From Brachycybe producta (lineage: Eukaryota; Arthropoda; Diplopoda; Playtdesmida; Andrognathidae), in NCBI GenBank assembly GCA_036925085.1, contig JAUPFP010000058.1, positions 372,001-436,000 on the forward strand: a DNA stretch of 64,000 nucleotides, given 5' to 3'. The notes under the pieces were generated by a model, which made no database searches, was not told where the DNA came from, and saw only the letters and a program-made list of their open reading frames with translations. This document shows, piece by piece, positions 12,205-23,972 of this stretch (positions within the stretch are counted from its first letter, which is position 1; each line of letters begins with the position of its first letter). The translations under genes and the position numbers were made by a program.

Positions 12205-12257
12205 AAAAAAATACCATTGAATGATTCAGTTGTTGTTCTAGTTTCTAAAACACTTAA

Positions 12258-12928
12258 TTACAATGTGGCTGGATGGTTGCTTTATCATAGTTTGTTTGAT
12301 TATGATGAGTTGGTTATAAACCAACTTAAATAATGTATTTTACACAAAATGTGGACACTAGAAAGCCATTTTTTGTTACTCGAAGATTTAGAAAGTAAAA
12401 TGAAAATTTGTTTGTAGAAACAAAGCAAACAAAAATTTGTGTTTTAAAAAACTAGAATAGTAATATTTAATATTAAGTCTTTTCGTGGCGTCATTTTTTT
12501 TTTTTCAAAATAAATATTTCATTGTAGTTTTAAAATGTTGCATTTATGCAAAAAAAAAATGTACAAATGAAACATTTTCAATTGAATTCTTAAGATATCT
12601 TCATTAAAATGATTTCGTAACATCATCAGTTACTATTCTAGTTTCTAAATCAATTTGAATTTATTTATTTGTTGTTTCTGAACAAAAAATGTTGGGGTGA
12701 TTGATTTTATGAACACCAAAACAACAAGAATTCAGCCAAAAAGCTTTGTGTAAATATTTATGGATTGTTTATATGGGAATGGTAACCCCTCTGGTCATCC
12801 TAGTGGTCAGTGGTCGTTCTCCAATTATCAAGTGCTTTATTTTTGTATCCATCCCGGAAGGTCTTTGAGGTCAACTTCCAGAAATAGTTCCATTGTAAAA
12901 TTGTATAACTATAGACATAATAAGAGGA

Positions 12929-12967
<39 letters not shown>

Positions 12968-15109
12968 TCACGGAAATGAATTTGACTGACCACCGCCCCG
13001 TTATTTTTGTTTTCCCAAAACTTTTCACCCATGACCTCCCCCCCCTTTTGTTTGTCTTCCTGACCTCCCACTGACCATTAACAATCCGAATAATCTAACA
13101 CCCTCAGTATTTTTTAACGAGACACCAATCACTATTACGTCTTGCAGTAAGTATTTTATCCCCTCATTCTCTTTTTAGACGTTTTTTTTTTGCCGCTTTT
13201 AAAAACCCCCCAATTTTTTATCTTTTTAAATAATACGGAAGCACGAAAGATGAGGGTGTTAATGTTTTTTAAGGGGGGTCTTAGGCCAAAGGGTAAATTT
13301 ACCGTTAGCTCAAGAAATAGTCTCACAACTACAAAGATTAGAGAATTTTAAACTTAGAAAAACCATTTTTTTTTTCAAAAACGGCCAAAAGTCGAAAAAT
13401 GTTTAAATGTTCTAAAAAGTCCTGAAAAAGGCCTCAGAAGAGCTCAATCTGGTTTATTTGAACCAGATTCAGGATCCAAAAGGTTCTCAAAAAACTTTAT
13501 AAATTCAACAAAGTTCAAAACTAAAAAAAAGGGTTTAAATGTCTTGAAAAAAGCCTTTCTATAAAAATATATATTTTAAAATGAGAATACTTTTAGTATA
13601 TTCACCTATTCTAGTTTCTAATAGCAGATTTAAATTGAACGAAGTTGAAAACTAGAAAAGTTTTAAATCTGCTCAAAAAAAAAACTTTTTTTATAAAATT
13701 ATATTTTATATAGAATATTTTTGGCATATTAACCTATTCTAGTTTCTAATAAACTTCTAATTTTTTTTAAAAAAAGTTGCTTCTCATTTAATTATTTAAT
13801 ATAATATAAATGCAATATAATTGTTTGCAATTGTGGTTTTAAATTTTAAGTGATTCGTTTCCTTGGCCACAATTTTTGAGAAATTAAAAAAAAAATTAAC
13901 CTTTTAAAACAGTTTATTTTCAGATAGAATTTAAAAATATCTTGTTTATTTTTGCAAATTCCATGTGAAAAACAGGGTCCAAGGGGCGGGAGGAAGGGTG
14001 GGATTGGAAAGGCGTTGAGTTAGAAAGAAATTTTGATAAGTGTATTTTTATACATAACTATTGAGGGTGGTAGTGGGGAGAAGGGGGGGGGGGGGTAAAA
14101 TAGATATGAAAGAGGGATAAAGTTATATTTGGACACGAAGAATGACCATTAGCCTATTCAGTTATAATGTTGCAAGAAAAATGAGCTATTGGATATCTTT
14201 TTGAGCAACTGGCCCCCTTTTTCTTCAACCTGTTCTCTTTTAGGACACCTAATGCTACAATGTAACAGGTATCCATATATAACTATACAGGTTATATTTA
14301 GTTCGGATGTTTTTCTAATATGAAACTATTTTTAGTTGAGCAAAAATCCGCTTTTGTATGAGAGTTATGAAGATTTGAACAATGTTATATATATAGGTTA
14401 TTTTGCAATTTGCACAATCTTATGTGTTGTTATGTTGGGCTGTCTTTTCTTTGATCCCCACCCTCTACCCCCTTTTTTTTCTTACCTTTAGGTATTACTA
14501 TAAAACCCCCTTCATGGAACTTTATTCCCCCCTTTTTTTCCCCCTTTTACTACAGACTTTCTATTGTCCAACATTAGGGCAATGAACTTACTCTGCCCTT
14601 TTATCACCAGGTAACACTTCAATTTAAAAATAACATTACAGAAAATTGTAACTATATTGCCCATGTTTCAGTAATGGCAATTATTGATGGACATGGGTTT
14701 TATTATTTCCCCCTAGCCCCTTGTTTCTTGGGGTTTTTTTTTTCTTTAAGTGATAGATAAATAGATAGACCTTCTCTGTAGCTTATATTCCCAATGTAGC
14801 CACATCCTTTGTCATTTTATCCAGTTCCAGAATTTATTTGAGCATTTTAACTTAAAAAGGCAAAACTAAGGATGTTGCCTTTTGTGGTATATTTTTTTAA
14901 TCAAAATTGTGTGGTAATTATTTAGGCAATAGTTATTGTCTATAGGTAATAGTTAGACCAAAAATAAAATTGCAAAAATGCGTAAAATTCTAGATTCTTA
15001 ACTACATGTATATTTTAACGAAAATTTAGTCTCAGGAAATTCTCAAAACGAATTTGAAGAAGGCATTAAAAAGTTACAATATCAATATAAATTTTAATAA
15101 ATAATATTT
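12258..15109. other. Gene-free stretch with (GA)n at 12931-12964
   Basis: AT-rich sequence, a (GA)n tract, and G-rich runs near 14063-14095. Fragments resembling family D (CTATTCTAGTTTCTAAT near 13610 and 13735) occur. No gene recognised. Confidence 0.55.
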
Positions 15110-15431
15110 GGGGCTCTTGATTTTTTACGCAAAATATCAAGCAGATGTTTCTCAATTTGTGGCCCAAGTGCCAATTGTTAAGTAATTATCAATTGATCAT
15201 CATCATTAGAACAACTGCAATTATGCTTTTTTTTAATCAGAAAGCCTGGTTAGAGGCTGGACGTCTTTTTATTATTAGTTGTCAATAGAGTTCTAGCCTC
15301 TAACCAGTGTTTTTAATTGAAAAAACGATAATTGTTGGTTGAACCAAATGGGGGAATTGTTAATTCACAATTGGCTCTTGAGTGACAGATTGAGAAACAT
15401 TTGCTTGATATTGCATAAAAATCCGAGCCTT
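15110..15431. mobile_element. Foldback family C element (C1)
   Basis: Left end GGGCTCTTGATTTTTTACGC and right end GCATAAAAATCCGAGCCTT form the terminal inverted pair. Internal arms TTTCTCAATTTGTGGCCCAA and their complement, plus CTCTAACCAG / CTGGTTAGAG, make the whole element fold back. No coding capacity. Confidence 0.85.
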
Positions 15432-17489
15432 AACAATAAATTATACAAAAATACTTATTGAAATTTTAATTTTTGAAATGGCTTTTTATAAAGGTGGGGT
15501 CATGATAAAAACGCCTGTAGGATGTTACTGACTAGAAAGTATTAACATAAAAAAATGCGCCAATTAAGCAATTTCAATGCCGCCGATAAAGGGTGGACAC
15601 TATATCGGCCTCGAAGTTCTTTAATTACCGCAGTTTTTACGATGATACAGATTAGTCAGTATCATCATACAGACGATTATCCCCACCCCTTTTTTGATTG
15701 AAAGAAATCTTTTCGTGATAATATTATATAAAATATATGCAAATTCGGCATAAAGAAGTGGAACTTTATTGGAGCCTTGATGAATCAAATAAAAGTCCGA
15801 ATTTTTATTGACGTGGATTTTTTTTATAAAAAAAAAAGTAGGATCAACTTTGGGATGGGCTTTTTTTTTCAATTATCTTTGAATAAATTTTCTATTGATG
15901 GCTTCAAGATGTTTAAAGGAAATTTAATATGGAATCGTGATTTTTTAGTCAATATCATTCTCATAAGAAAAAAATGAATTGATTTTTGCATAAAGAAAAA
16001 TTTTAATACAGGGGGGGAGGGTTGTTACAAAGTAGGGGGTGAGCCGAGGGAATATATACCTCTGAATTCGGGGCAGTGTGTGGTGGGTCAACATGTATTT
16101 CCATTTAAAATACTTTGAAACCTGGTTCAATAGTTCAGAGGTTATTTTGCAAATTTTTTTTTTTCCTATGAAAATGGAAAACAGGCCTATTTTCTCAAAT
16201 CTCTCTCTCCCTCGTTCCTCATCTACATATAGTTATTCAATGTTGTTTATTGACCTAGATTTGTAGGTCCACCAGTGGCCGAGCTCCTCACTCATGAGAG
16301 GGTAGCCACTCAAAATTGGTTGGATTTTGAGTGTAGGTCAAAGTTGTTTATTTGACTGGGATTGCAAAGGGGGTGGGTAGGAGGTGGTTGGAGCTTATTT
16401 GATGAATTAGGCCAAGAGATAGATAGATAGATAGAATGTTGGTGGGTCTTTCTAACAAGAGAGAGAGAGAGAGAAAAAGACAAAAGCCTAACAAGAGGGA
16501 AAAAATGCATCTCATGTCCAGTTCTAACCCTGGACCAACCTGAGGAGGAATAGGGTGGACAACAGGAAGAAGGTGGGGGGTGGTTGGGATGGAAAGAAAT
16601 GAACCATGAGCAAAAAAAAAATGATGGGTGGGAATAAGTTTGTGGGAGGAAAGGTGAATAGGGATTTTTTTTTAAAAAAAATGAAGGTTGAAAAAGATTT
16701 GGTCAGGTTGGGGGGGAGGTTAAAAACAGAGATTTTTAGTGAAAAAAACAGGTTTTTTGTTAAAAATGTTGAAAAGGTAGAAGTTTTTTTTTATTATTGA
16801 AATAAGTAGGGCAGGAGCAACAGCAATAAAATTGGCTTGAAATATAAGCAGGGTTATATTATATACCTGTATATTGTGGTATATACATTTTTGTAAAAAA
16901 ATTTTTAATGGGGAGGGGGGGGGAGAAGATTTTTTTTTCTCTCTTGGTTAGGGTCTGAATAGTTGATGATAAACAGGAAATTTCTGTTGTAAAAAAATAG
17001 GGGTGGGGGTGGTGGTGTTCTTATGTAATAGGGATGTATGTGGGAAAGAATTGGAGGGTAGAAGGGACACTAAGATTGCCTTTCTAGGAAGTTTATATCA
17101 GTAAGGGATGCAACATGTTGTTTTGTAAGATGATTGTGTTTTAGCTTAACATATTTTGAGAATGTTTTTGGGAAATAGAGGAAATTTTGAAGAGGGGGGG
17201 GGGTGGGGGGAGAAGAGTAATTGTTTCTTCTTATTCCTATTTTTATTTCTTCCATTTTTCAATGCCAAGGTTCATGTTTTTTTTTTAAAGAAATTGGTTA
17301 ATTTTTAATTTTTTTGCTGAAAATCTCCAGATGAAAAAAAAAAATGGTTGGTTCAATATTGTATAAATTCAATTTATTGTTTAATCTTAAAAATGCTCTA
17401 AAACATTCATAAAAATATTTTTTATGATTTTTTTTTAATTTGTATTTTTTTGTTGGAAATTTTTAAATTTTTAAGAAGCAACTTTAAAG
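15432..17489. other. Gene-free stretch with purine/pyrimidine runs
   Basis: Holds several G-rich runs (for example 16909-16926 and 17192-17212) and AT-rich DNA. Open frames here are low-complexity and not credible. Confidence 0.55.
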
Positions 17490-18064
17490 GTGGACATAAC
17501 ACAGTCCGATTTAAAGTTATCAACAGTGTTGAAACCAACAAACCAAAGACGCCCAACATGGTGTCATCATGTGGACATGTTGGGCGTCTTTGCACATCCA
17601 TTAACAAAATTATCATTAGCAGCAGTTCAAATAACCAAAGACAATTTAGGAATTTAACTTTGACTTTTAAGTATTCTAAAGGTGTGAACATACACGATGT
17701 CCGATTTGTTGGAATCAACAGTGTTGAAACCAACAAGAAAAGACGTTCAATACGTCTACACCTTACACGGGCAATACATGCGTGCATCCAACAATGAATT
17801 TATCATTATTAACAGCAGTACAGAATATCAAAAAGATTTTATGAATTTAACACCTTGACTTTAGATAATTCTCATTTATACTTGCTCCTAATTGGCTATA
17901 AGCCTTCTCCAACACTGTATTTTGCTGGATTGAAGTAGAGCAGGTCCTACTTTTGTTGGCTATGTCGGATGTTGGAACGAACACAGTATTATTCAGGCAT
18001 ACACGATCCAATATGTTGGTTTCAACATTGTTGATTCCAATAAATCGGAGCGTATTGTCCACTT
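17490..18064. mobile_element. Compound foldback repeat (family H)
   Basis: The motif GTCCGATTT..ATCAACAGTGTTGAAA CCAACA occurs at 17503 and 17700 in direct orientation and in inverted form at 17990-18050. A perfect 16-bp inverted repeat at 17545-17560 and 17576-17591 forms a hairpin. No transposase frame is supported. Confidence 0.65.
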
Positions 18065-18757
18065 TTAGTCATTGTATTTATAGATTGTTTATTATTATGC
18101 AAATTTTTTTTTTTTTAAAAAAATGATTAATTTCATTTTTTTTCTTCTGAATCCTTTTGTTAATATTTTAATCCTTGTGGTCAAGTTTCAAGCATGTATC
18201 TGAAAAAAGGCAAAAAAAAAAAAAGGGCCACTCCCAGATGTTTTTCAAACTTTTTTTTGTTAATATTTCATCTTCATGGTCCCTCATTTTTCTTGGTCAT
18301 CTCTTCAAGTCCCTTGAACTCCAGCATAATATTATACCCTCTTCCTCTTTTTTTTATTAGATAAAAGGGCATCAACAACTTGTTGTAAACTTATACATAT
18401 TATAAGAATTTTTTTTTACTCCATCTTGACCCAGTTTTTTTATAAGATGTTTTTTTTTTCATTTTAGAATTTAAGTAAAGACATTTAAAGAGGGGTAGGG
18501 GGTGTGGAGGAGATTAAAAATGGCCATGAACTTGGCCTTGGTTTTTACTTCAATAATAGTGAGGCTATATAGTGAGAAATTATATCATTAATTACTAAAT
18601 ACTAATAGTTTTTTTGTAGATTTCAGTATATTTACAACTTTGAACAATTTTAAAACATATGCATAACATTTTTTTTAATAATGTCACACACTTCTAGTTG
18701 ATAGAAAAACGTCCATTATCAACTAATTAGAGATTATACTAATTTTCTTTCCTAATA

Positions 18758-19062
18758 CCTAGTACACACACCTGATAATTTAAATGCATTTAAATAATAA
18801 ACGTGTTCTACAGAGCCCTGTGAAGGGCAAACAAACAATATGTCGTCGAATTCAATTTATTCAGTTAATAATCTGAAAATATTGAGTTAATACTTAAATA
18901 TAAATATATAAACTATTGAAAAAATATTAATTTAGTATATTTCAATTTAAAATATTAATAATAAAGTCAATTTTAATTTGGTTCATGTCCTTGACTGGCT
19001 TCCGTATAATTCACCTAAACACATTTAATTTGAATTCATGTAACTCATGTGTGAGCACAAGA
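18758..19062 (+). mobile_element. MITE family B, full-length copy (B4)
   Basis: CCTAGTACACACACCTGATA at the left, GTGTGAGCACAAGA at the right, TA on both sides. It ends about 140 bp before the Copia element. Confidence 0.9.
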
Positions 19063-19205
19063 TATTATTCTTGTGGTAGTTGGCTAAAGAGTAATTTCTA
19101 GTTGTAGTTTTTTAAACATTTGTTTTTGCTTCTTTCTAAAACAAAAAGTTTAAATGAACTTTTGTCTAAAATAAAAATTAAAGAACTTTTACTTTTGAAT
19201 AAATA

Positions 19206-19409
19206 TGTTGAGACCAAATTCTTTGACCCAATTTAATTCAACCTTTTTTTAATACTCACCCTCCCCTTCACCTTAACCTTCAACACGTCACCCCTTTGTT
19301 TAAAGGAATGCGGATCTTGTACCATTTGACCAAAAACGAAATAAAGAATATTCATTCTGTTTTGTGACTTACTTGAAGCAAGTGTCTTCTTTTAATGTAA
19401 AATTCAACA
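19206..19409 (+). repeat. 5' LTR of the Copia element
   Basis: Starts TGTTGA and ends TCAACA, a 6-bp terminal inverted repeat with the usual TG..CA ends. It contains CGAAATAAAGAA (AATAAA near 19341), a likely polyadenylation signal for the element transcript. No clear TATA box. Confidence 0.95.
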
Positions 19410-19420
19410 GGTTATGGGCC
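19410..19420 (+). promoter_or_regulatory. Primer binding site, half initiator-Met tRNA type
   Basis: GGTTATGGGCC directly follows the LTR. It matches the complement of the anticodon-loop region of animal initiator tRNA-Met, as in Drosophila copia, whose primer is a 5' tRNA half rather than the 3' acceptor end. That functional parallel is inferred. Confidence 0.8.
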
Positions 19421-19456
19421 TACCACGTTTTTTACTTTAAAACGAAATACATTTCA

Positions 19457-19711
19457 CTCGTTTTTTTTCAACTTTAAAAGGTCTTAAAAAAAAAAAAACA
19501 ACTCATTTTAAAACGAATTGTAAGATCTGCGTTCGATCGGTTTCAAATTACTGAAAAATCACGAACGTTAAACACTGCAATTTGACTCGTTTTTTTTCAA
19601 CTTTAAAAAGTCGTTTAAACTTTAATGTTTTACTTTAAACAAATTGTAAGATCTGCGTTCGATCGGTTTCAAATTACTGAAAAATCACGAACGTTAAACA
19701 CTGCAATTTGA
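19457..19711 (+). repeat. 126-129 bp tandem duplication in the Copia leader
   Basis: Two adjacent copies share CTCGTTTTTTTTCAACTTTA and the long block starting ATTGTAAGATCTGCGTTCGA and ending ACACTGCAATTTGA. They differ mainly by an indel in the A/T-rich middle. It lies between the primer site and the ORF. Confidence 0.9.
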
Positions 19712-19873
19712 AACGTTTTTTTTACAAAAAAAAAAAGTTTTTTTTACCACGTGGCACTCAAGTGAAATACAAGTCGGCTGAAGAACAAAAGGGACAACTC
19801 CACCACAAGTATTGACAACAAAACTCTGCTGGACATTACTGCAAACCTTTTAAACACCAGTCTACTCACAAAC

Positions 19874-22800
19874 ATGAATCAAGAAGTGTTCAAAATTAAG
19901 CAACTCACCCAGGAAAATTATGACTGTTGGAAAGTACACATGGAATGCTTACTCCACAAATCCGGACGAATCAAGTATGTAAATGGCAAATTTCCTAAAC
20001 CAATTCTAACTGCAACAAATGCAGAAAAAATTGAGGAATGGGAAACACAAGACTTAACTGCTAGAGCTGATATACTACTCACACTCAGTGATGAACAATT
20101 AACACAAGTAAAATCGTTCGACACATCTGCTGAAGTGTGGTCCGCACTGGAGGACATGCATGTTTCTAATAGACCTGCACAAAGAATTGCCTTAATAATG
20201 GACTTATTAAACTTAAAAATGAAAGGTGACACAAATGTTCTTGAGCATATGACATCATTTTTCAACTGCTTAAATAAAATAACAGAAATGGAAGTAAAGC
20301 TAAGTGCAACAAATGATGATTTAGCTTCTGTCCTACTGTTACAAAGCCTTTCTGATGACTTTGAAGGATTCCGTCGAGCAATAACTGCAAAAAAGACTTT
20401 ACCAAATCCGAAAGAATTAAGAAGGCGAATCACAGAGGACTACAAACTTCGACTGGGCTGCTTAAATTCACAACAAGTGACAGAAGCCATGGCAGCTAAT
20501 CGTAGACAACAGACACAACAACGCAGACCACAACAAAACAAAGGTGTTATGCAAAATCCCCAGCAGACATCAACTCAACCCAAAAGCTCTGGAGGACTAC
20601 ACTCTGCTCGTTGTAAGTTCTGTAAAAGATCTAATCACAAGTCAGAGAACTGTTGGTTTAAAAAGAAAAATGATGAAGCTGCAGCCAATACAACAGCGAA
20701 AACAGCCAACACTGCAACCAGAATCACTGATGGTTTCATAGTCACTGCTCTTTATGCACGTGAAAATGTAACTCAAGCAAATGACTGGGTCCTTGATGGA
20801 GGAGCAACAGACCACATGAGCAATCAAAGAAGCAGGTTCCAAAATTACAAAAATCTTTCGGCAGTAATTGGCTCTGCTGGAAAAGGCCACACATTAAACC
20901 AAGAAGGGACTGGCACCATTATAGCCATTGTTAATGGACCAAGTGGAGCGCAACACCAGTTCCACCTTGAAGGTACTGTCTACTCTCCAGAATTGCGAAC
21001 GAATTTGATATCAGTTCGTGCGCTCACTGCCCAAGGCTACCAAGTTAACTACAAAGACAAACTAGCAGAAATTATAGATAAAAATAACACAGTAGTAGCT
21101 ATTGCCCACCTTAGACACAGACTATATTACATAAGGGAGGCAAATGTCGATGCTTTCACAGCAAAGACACAAGAAAATGAACTGCAACAATGGCACCGCA
21201 AATTGGGACATCTAAACATTAAAGACGTTCGCAAGCTACTAAGTAACATGACAGCTGACGAAAAAATCCAACTCCCATCTGAAATGCCGACATGCCAAAC
21301 TTGTCTATTGGGAAAGCAAACAAAAGTGCCATTTGCATCAAGAACGGAGGGACTTAGATCATCACCGTTAGAATTAATTCACTCTGATGTATGTGGCCCC
21401 TTCCGTGTCGAATCACACGGGGGTGCCAAATACTTCGCCACTTTTATAGACGACAACTCGCGTTGGACAGAAGTATATTTTCTAAAAAGAAAAAGCGATG
21501 TCAAGCAAGCTTTCCTTGATTACAAAAATTACATCGAAAATCAAACGAACCACAAAATAAAAATTCTTCGCACCGACAATGGACTCGAGTACTGTGGTCA
21601 AGAATTTTCTAAACAACTAAAGGATCTGGGAATCAAGCGTGAACATACTGTGGAATACACACCTGAACAAAATGGTGTTGCGGAAAGAATGAACCGCACA
21701 TTGTTGGAAATGGCTCGATGCAATCTTCTCGAATCAAAACTGCCACAATCGTTCTGGGCAGAAGCCATCTCTGCAGCTGAACACATTCGCAACAGATGCC
21801 CTAGCAGCTCACTTCAAGAAAAAACTCCATATGAGGCACTCCTTAAAAGGAAACCATCCATCAAACACCTTCAACCATTTGGATGTCAAGCATTTGCCCT
21901 GGACAAAACACCAGGAAAGGACAAACTGGCTCCACGATCAAACAAGAGCATCTTAGTAGGCTATTCCAAAGAATCCAAAGCTTACAGACTGTATTGCCCA
22001 AAGCTTCGGAAAATCATCAAATGCCGTGATGTCAAATTCATCGAGAGCAATCCAGACAACTTGATCGCTTCCCCAGGCATCTCAAATGATTATTCTGATA
22101 ATAGCAATACAGCCTTTTTCTTTATGGACCCTGCTACCACAAGTGAAGTTGCAGCTCCAAATCCAACAGAAGCAAATGACCAAGTTGAATTACCACAAGG
22201 AGCACACGACAACTCCACTGATCTTTCAGCAGCTACAGACATCGTAGCAAATCCACAGAAGAGATTGCCTGGACGACCATCATATCAACGAACTGGAAAA
22301 AGAGGAAGACCACAAAAGCACTATTCCACAACTGCCCTTCATACAGCTGCACTCCATATAGAAGCAGTCTACGACTACGTAAATCCGACAGTTAGTGAGG
22401 CTCTCTCCAGTCCTCATGCAGCGGAATGGGCCGCTGAAATGAAAATGGAATTTGATGCACTAGTTGACAACGAAACATGGCTGCTCGTCGATCGTCCTTC
22501 ACATAAAAGAGTCATTAATTGCCGTTGGGTCCTTCGCACAAAGTATAGTCCTGACGGAACAGTGGAGCGGAGAAAAGCCAGACTAGTTGCAAAAGGTTGT
22601 GCTCAAAAAGAAGGAATTGACTATGATGAAACATTCGCACCAGTTGCCCGTCAAAGTTCCATCAGAACAATTTGTGCACTAGCAGCTGAAAACGACCTCA
22701 TCCTCTATCAAGCAGACATCGTAATGGCCTACATTAATGGCGACTTAGACGAAGAAATTTTCATGGAACAAGCGCCAAATTTTGAAAATAAAAGCAATCC

Positions 22801-23950
22801 CAACCAAGTCTACCTGCTCAAAAAATCACTATACGGATTAAAGCAAGCCGGTAGACAATGGTACAAAAAGTTAGATCAGGCACTCAAAACTTTCGAACTG
22901 AAAGCAACTAGCGCCGACCGCTGTGTCTATTTCAGCACAAAATATCCAGGAGAATTAATTGTAGCCATCTACGTTGATGATCTCCTAGTGGCTGCAAAAG
23001 CATCAAAATTGCATCAAGAAATAATCGAACAGCTATCGCAACTTTTTAATGTCAAAGACCTAGGTAAAATTCAGTATTGCCTTGGAATTCAATTCAAACA
23101 AGACCCAAGAAGCAAAAGCGTTTACCTCTGTCAGTCAAAATACACAGAAGACATACTAAAAAAGTTCAAGATGCAGGATGCAAAACCCACAAAAACCCCA
23201 CTGGATCCAAACGTCAAGCTTCGAAGATGGGATAAGGACATTGACAGCACCGAAGACAAAATTGACTCGACAGCCTACCAAGGTTTGATTGGCTCTTTGC
23301 TCTACCTTGCCGTGTCCACACGTCCAGACATTGCGCACACCACATCTGTGCTCAGTCAATTCAACAAAGAACCAACAAAAGAACACTGGGCTGCTGCAAA
23401 AAGGGCTTTACGTTACCTTCAGGGTACAATTAATTTAGGCCTCCATTACCGAAAAACAGGAATGGACTTTCATGGGTATGTGGATGCAGATTGGGGGGCC
23501 AACATTGATGATCGCAAATCCTACACTGGTTTTGTATTCCAAACGGCTGGAGCATCAACTAGCTGGGAATCACGGAAGCAAAAGACTGTCGCCCTATCTA
23601 GCACTGAAGCTGAATACATGGCCCTAACGGAAGCCACCAAAGAAGCCAAGTACTTCAGGGGATTACTCAGCGAATTATCTGGCAAACCAGGAATCGAAAT
23701 GAAACCAACCACCATATTCTGCGACAATCAAGGTGCCCAGAAACTCATGAAGAACCCAATTAACCATGGACGAACAAAGCACATTGACATCAAGCATCAC
23801 TTTGTTCGAAATGCTTACGAGGACAAGATCATCGAAGTAAAGTACCTAGCAACAACAGACATGGTCGGGGACATCCTAACAAAAGGACTGCATGGACCAA
23901 GTCACAATAAGTTTGTTCAAGGTTTAGGATTAACCAATATTCAAATATAA
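19874..23950 (+). CDS. Copia gag-pol polyprotein, intact single frame
   Basis: 1358 residues without a stop or frameshift. The N-terminal gag resembles the UBN2/gag family of Copia elements. It has a CX2CX4HX4C zinc knuckle (C247, C250, H255, C260), then an aspartic protease with LDGGATDH (D308; the usual DSG is DGG), a GAG-pre-integrase HHCC region from about residue 430, and an integrase core with D505, D568 and E604, the last two 35 residues apart. Reverse transcriptase follows (RWVLRTKY, then YVDD at 1033-1036), then RNase H with DADWG (D1204), STEAEY and FCDNQ (D1284). The ATG used is the first after the leader and gives a normal gag start. Gag and pol are in one frame, as in many Copia elements, so their ratio must be set by other means. 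Probably still competent; activity is inferred, not shown. Confidence 0.97.
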   Translation: MNQEVFKIKQLTQENYDCWKVHMECLLHKSGRIKYVNGKFPKPILTATNAEKIEEWETQDLTARADILLTLSDEQLTQVKSFDTSAEVWSALEDMHVSNRPAQRIALIMDLLNLKMKGDTNVLEHMTSFFNCLNKITEMEVKLSATNDDLASVLLLQSLSDDFEGFRRAITAKKTLPNPKELRRRITEDYKLRLGCLNSQQVTEAMAANRRQQTQQRRPQQNKGVMQNPQQTSTQPKSSGGLHSARCKFCKRSNHKSENCWFKKKNDEAAANTTAKTANTATRITDGFIVTALYARENVTQANDWVLDGGATDHMSNQRSRFQNYKNLSAVIGSAGKGHTLNQEGTGTIIAIVNGPSGAQHQFHLEGTVYSPELRTNLISVRALTAQGYQVNYKDKLAEIIDKNNTVVAIAHLRHRLYYIREANVDAFTAKTQENELQQWHRKLGHLNIKDVRKLLSNMTADEKIQLPSEMPTCQTCLLGKQTKVPFASRTEGLRSSPLELIHSDVCGPFRVESHGGAKYFATFIDDNSRWTEVYFLKRKSDVKQAFLDYKNYIENQTNHKIKILRTDNGLEYCGQEFSKQLKDLGIKREHTVEYTPEQNGVAERMNRTLLEMARCNLLESKLPQSFWAEAISAAEHIRNRCPSSSLQEKTPYEALLKRKPSIKHLQPFGCQAFALDKTPGKDKLAPRSNKSILVGYSKESKAYRLYCPKLRKIIKCRDVKFIESNPDNLIASPGISNDYSDNSNTAFFFMDPATTSEVAAPNPTEANDQVELPQGAHDNSTDLSAATDIVANPQKRLPGRPSYQRTGKRGRPQKHYSTTALHTAALHIEAVYDYVNPTVSEALSSPHAAEWAAEMKMEFDALVDNETWLLVDRPSHKRVINCRWVLRTKYSPDGTVERRKARLVAKGCAQKEGIDYDETFAPVARQSSIRTICALAAENDLILYQADIVMAYINGDLDEEIFMEQAPNFENKSNPNQVYLLKKSLYGLKQAGRQWYKKLDQALKTFELKATSADRCVYFSTKYPGELIVAIYVDDLLVAAKASKLHQEIIEQLSQLFNVKDLGKIQYCLGIQFKQDPRSKSVYLCQSKYTEDILKKFKMQDAKPTKTPLDPNVKLRRWDKDIDSTEDKIDSTAYQGLIGSLLYLAVSTRPDIAHTTSVLSQFNKEPTKEHWAAAKRALRYLQGTINLGLHYRKTGMDFHGYVDADWGANIDDRKSYTGFVFQTAGASTSWESRKQKTVALSSTEAEYMALTEATKEAKYFRGLLSELSGKPGIEMKPTTIFCDNQGAQKLMKNPINHGRTKHIDIKHHFVRNAYEDKIIEVKYLATTDMVGDILTKGLHGPSHNKFVQGLGLTNIQI

Positions 23951-23960
23951 AAACGTTCTC

Positions 23961-23972
23961 ATTAAGGGAGAG
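23961..23972 (+). promoter_or_regulatory. Polypurine tract
   Basis: AAGGGAGAG ends exactly at the first base of the 3' LTR, the expected place for plus-strand priming. Confidence 0.85.

Larger units (their letters stand above)
11403..12257. mobile_element. Foldback family D element interrupted by two later insertions (D1)
   Basis: The left half (TTTTAAGGTGTAAAC, then GTTTTAGAAACTAGAAGGGT AGCTCAATCACTT, then the CATGTTG..TTCAAAATAAAC block) is family D. Its right half is broken into TTTATTTTGATATA (to 11638), a 20-bp middle piece (11776-11795), and the closing CATTGAATGATTCAG..CTAGTTTCTAAAACAC (12215-12255). A pogo-like and a hAT-type MITE sit in the gaps. Confidence 0.75.

Noticed and set aside
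17422..17797. Two opposite frames of about 115-121 codons
   Set aside because: They lie within the foldback repeat H and exist on both strands because the repeat is inverted; no homology recognised.
19918..20433. 171-codon minus-strand frame
   Set aside because: Shadow of the Copia gag frame.
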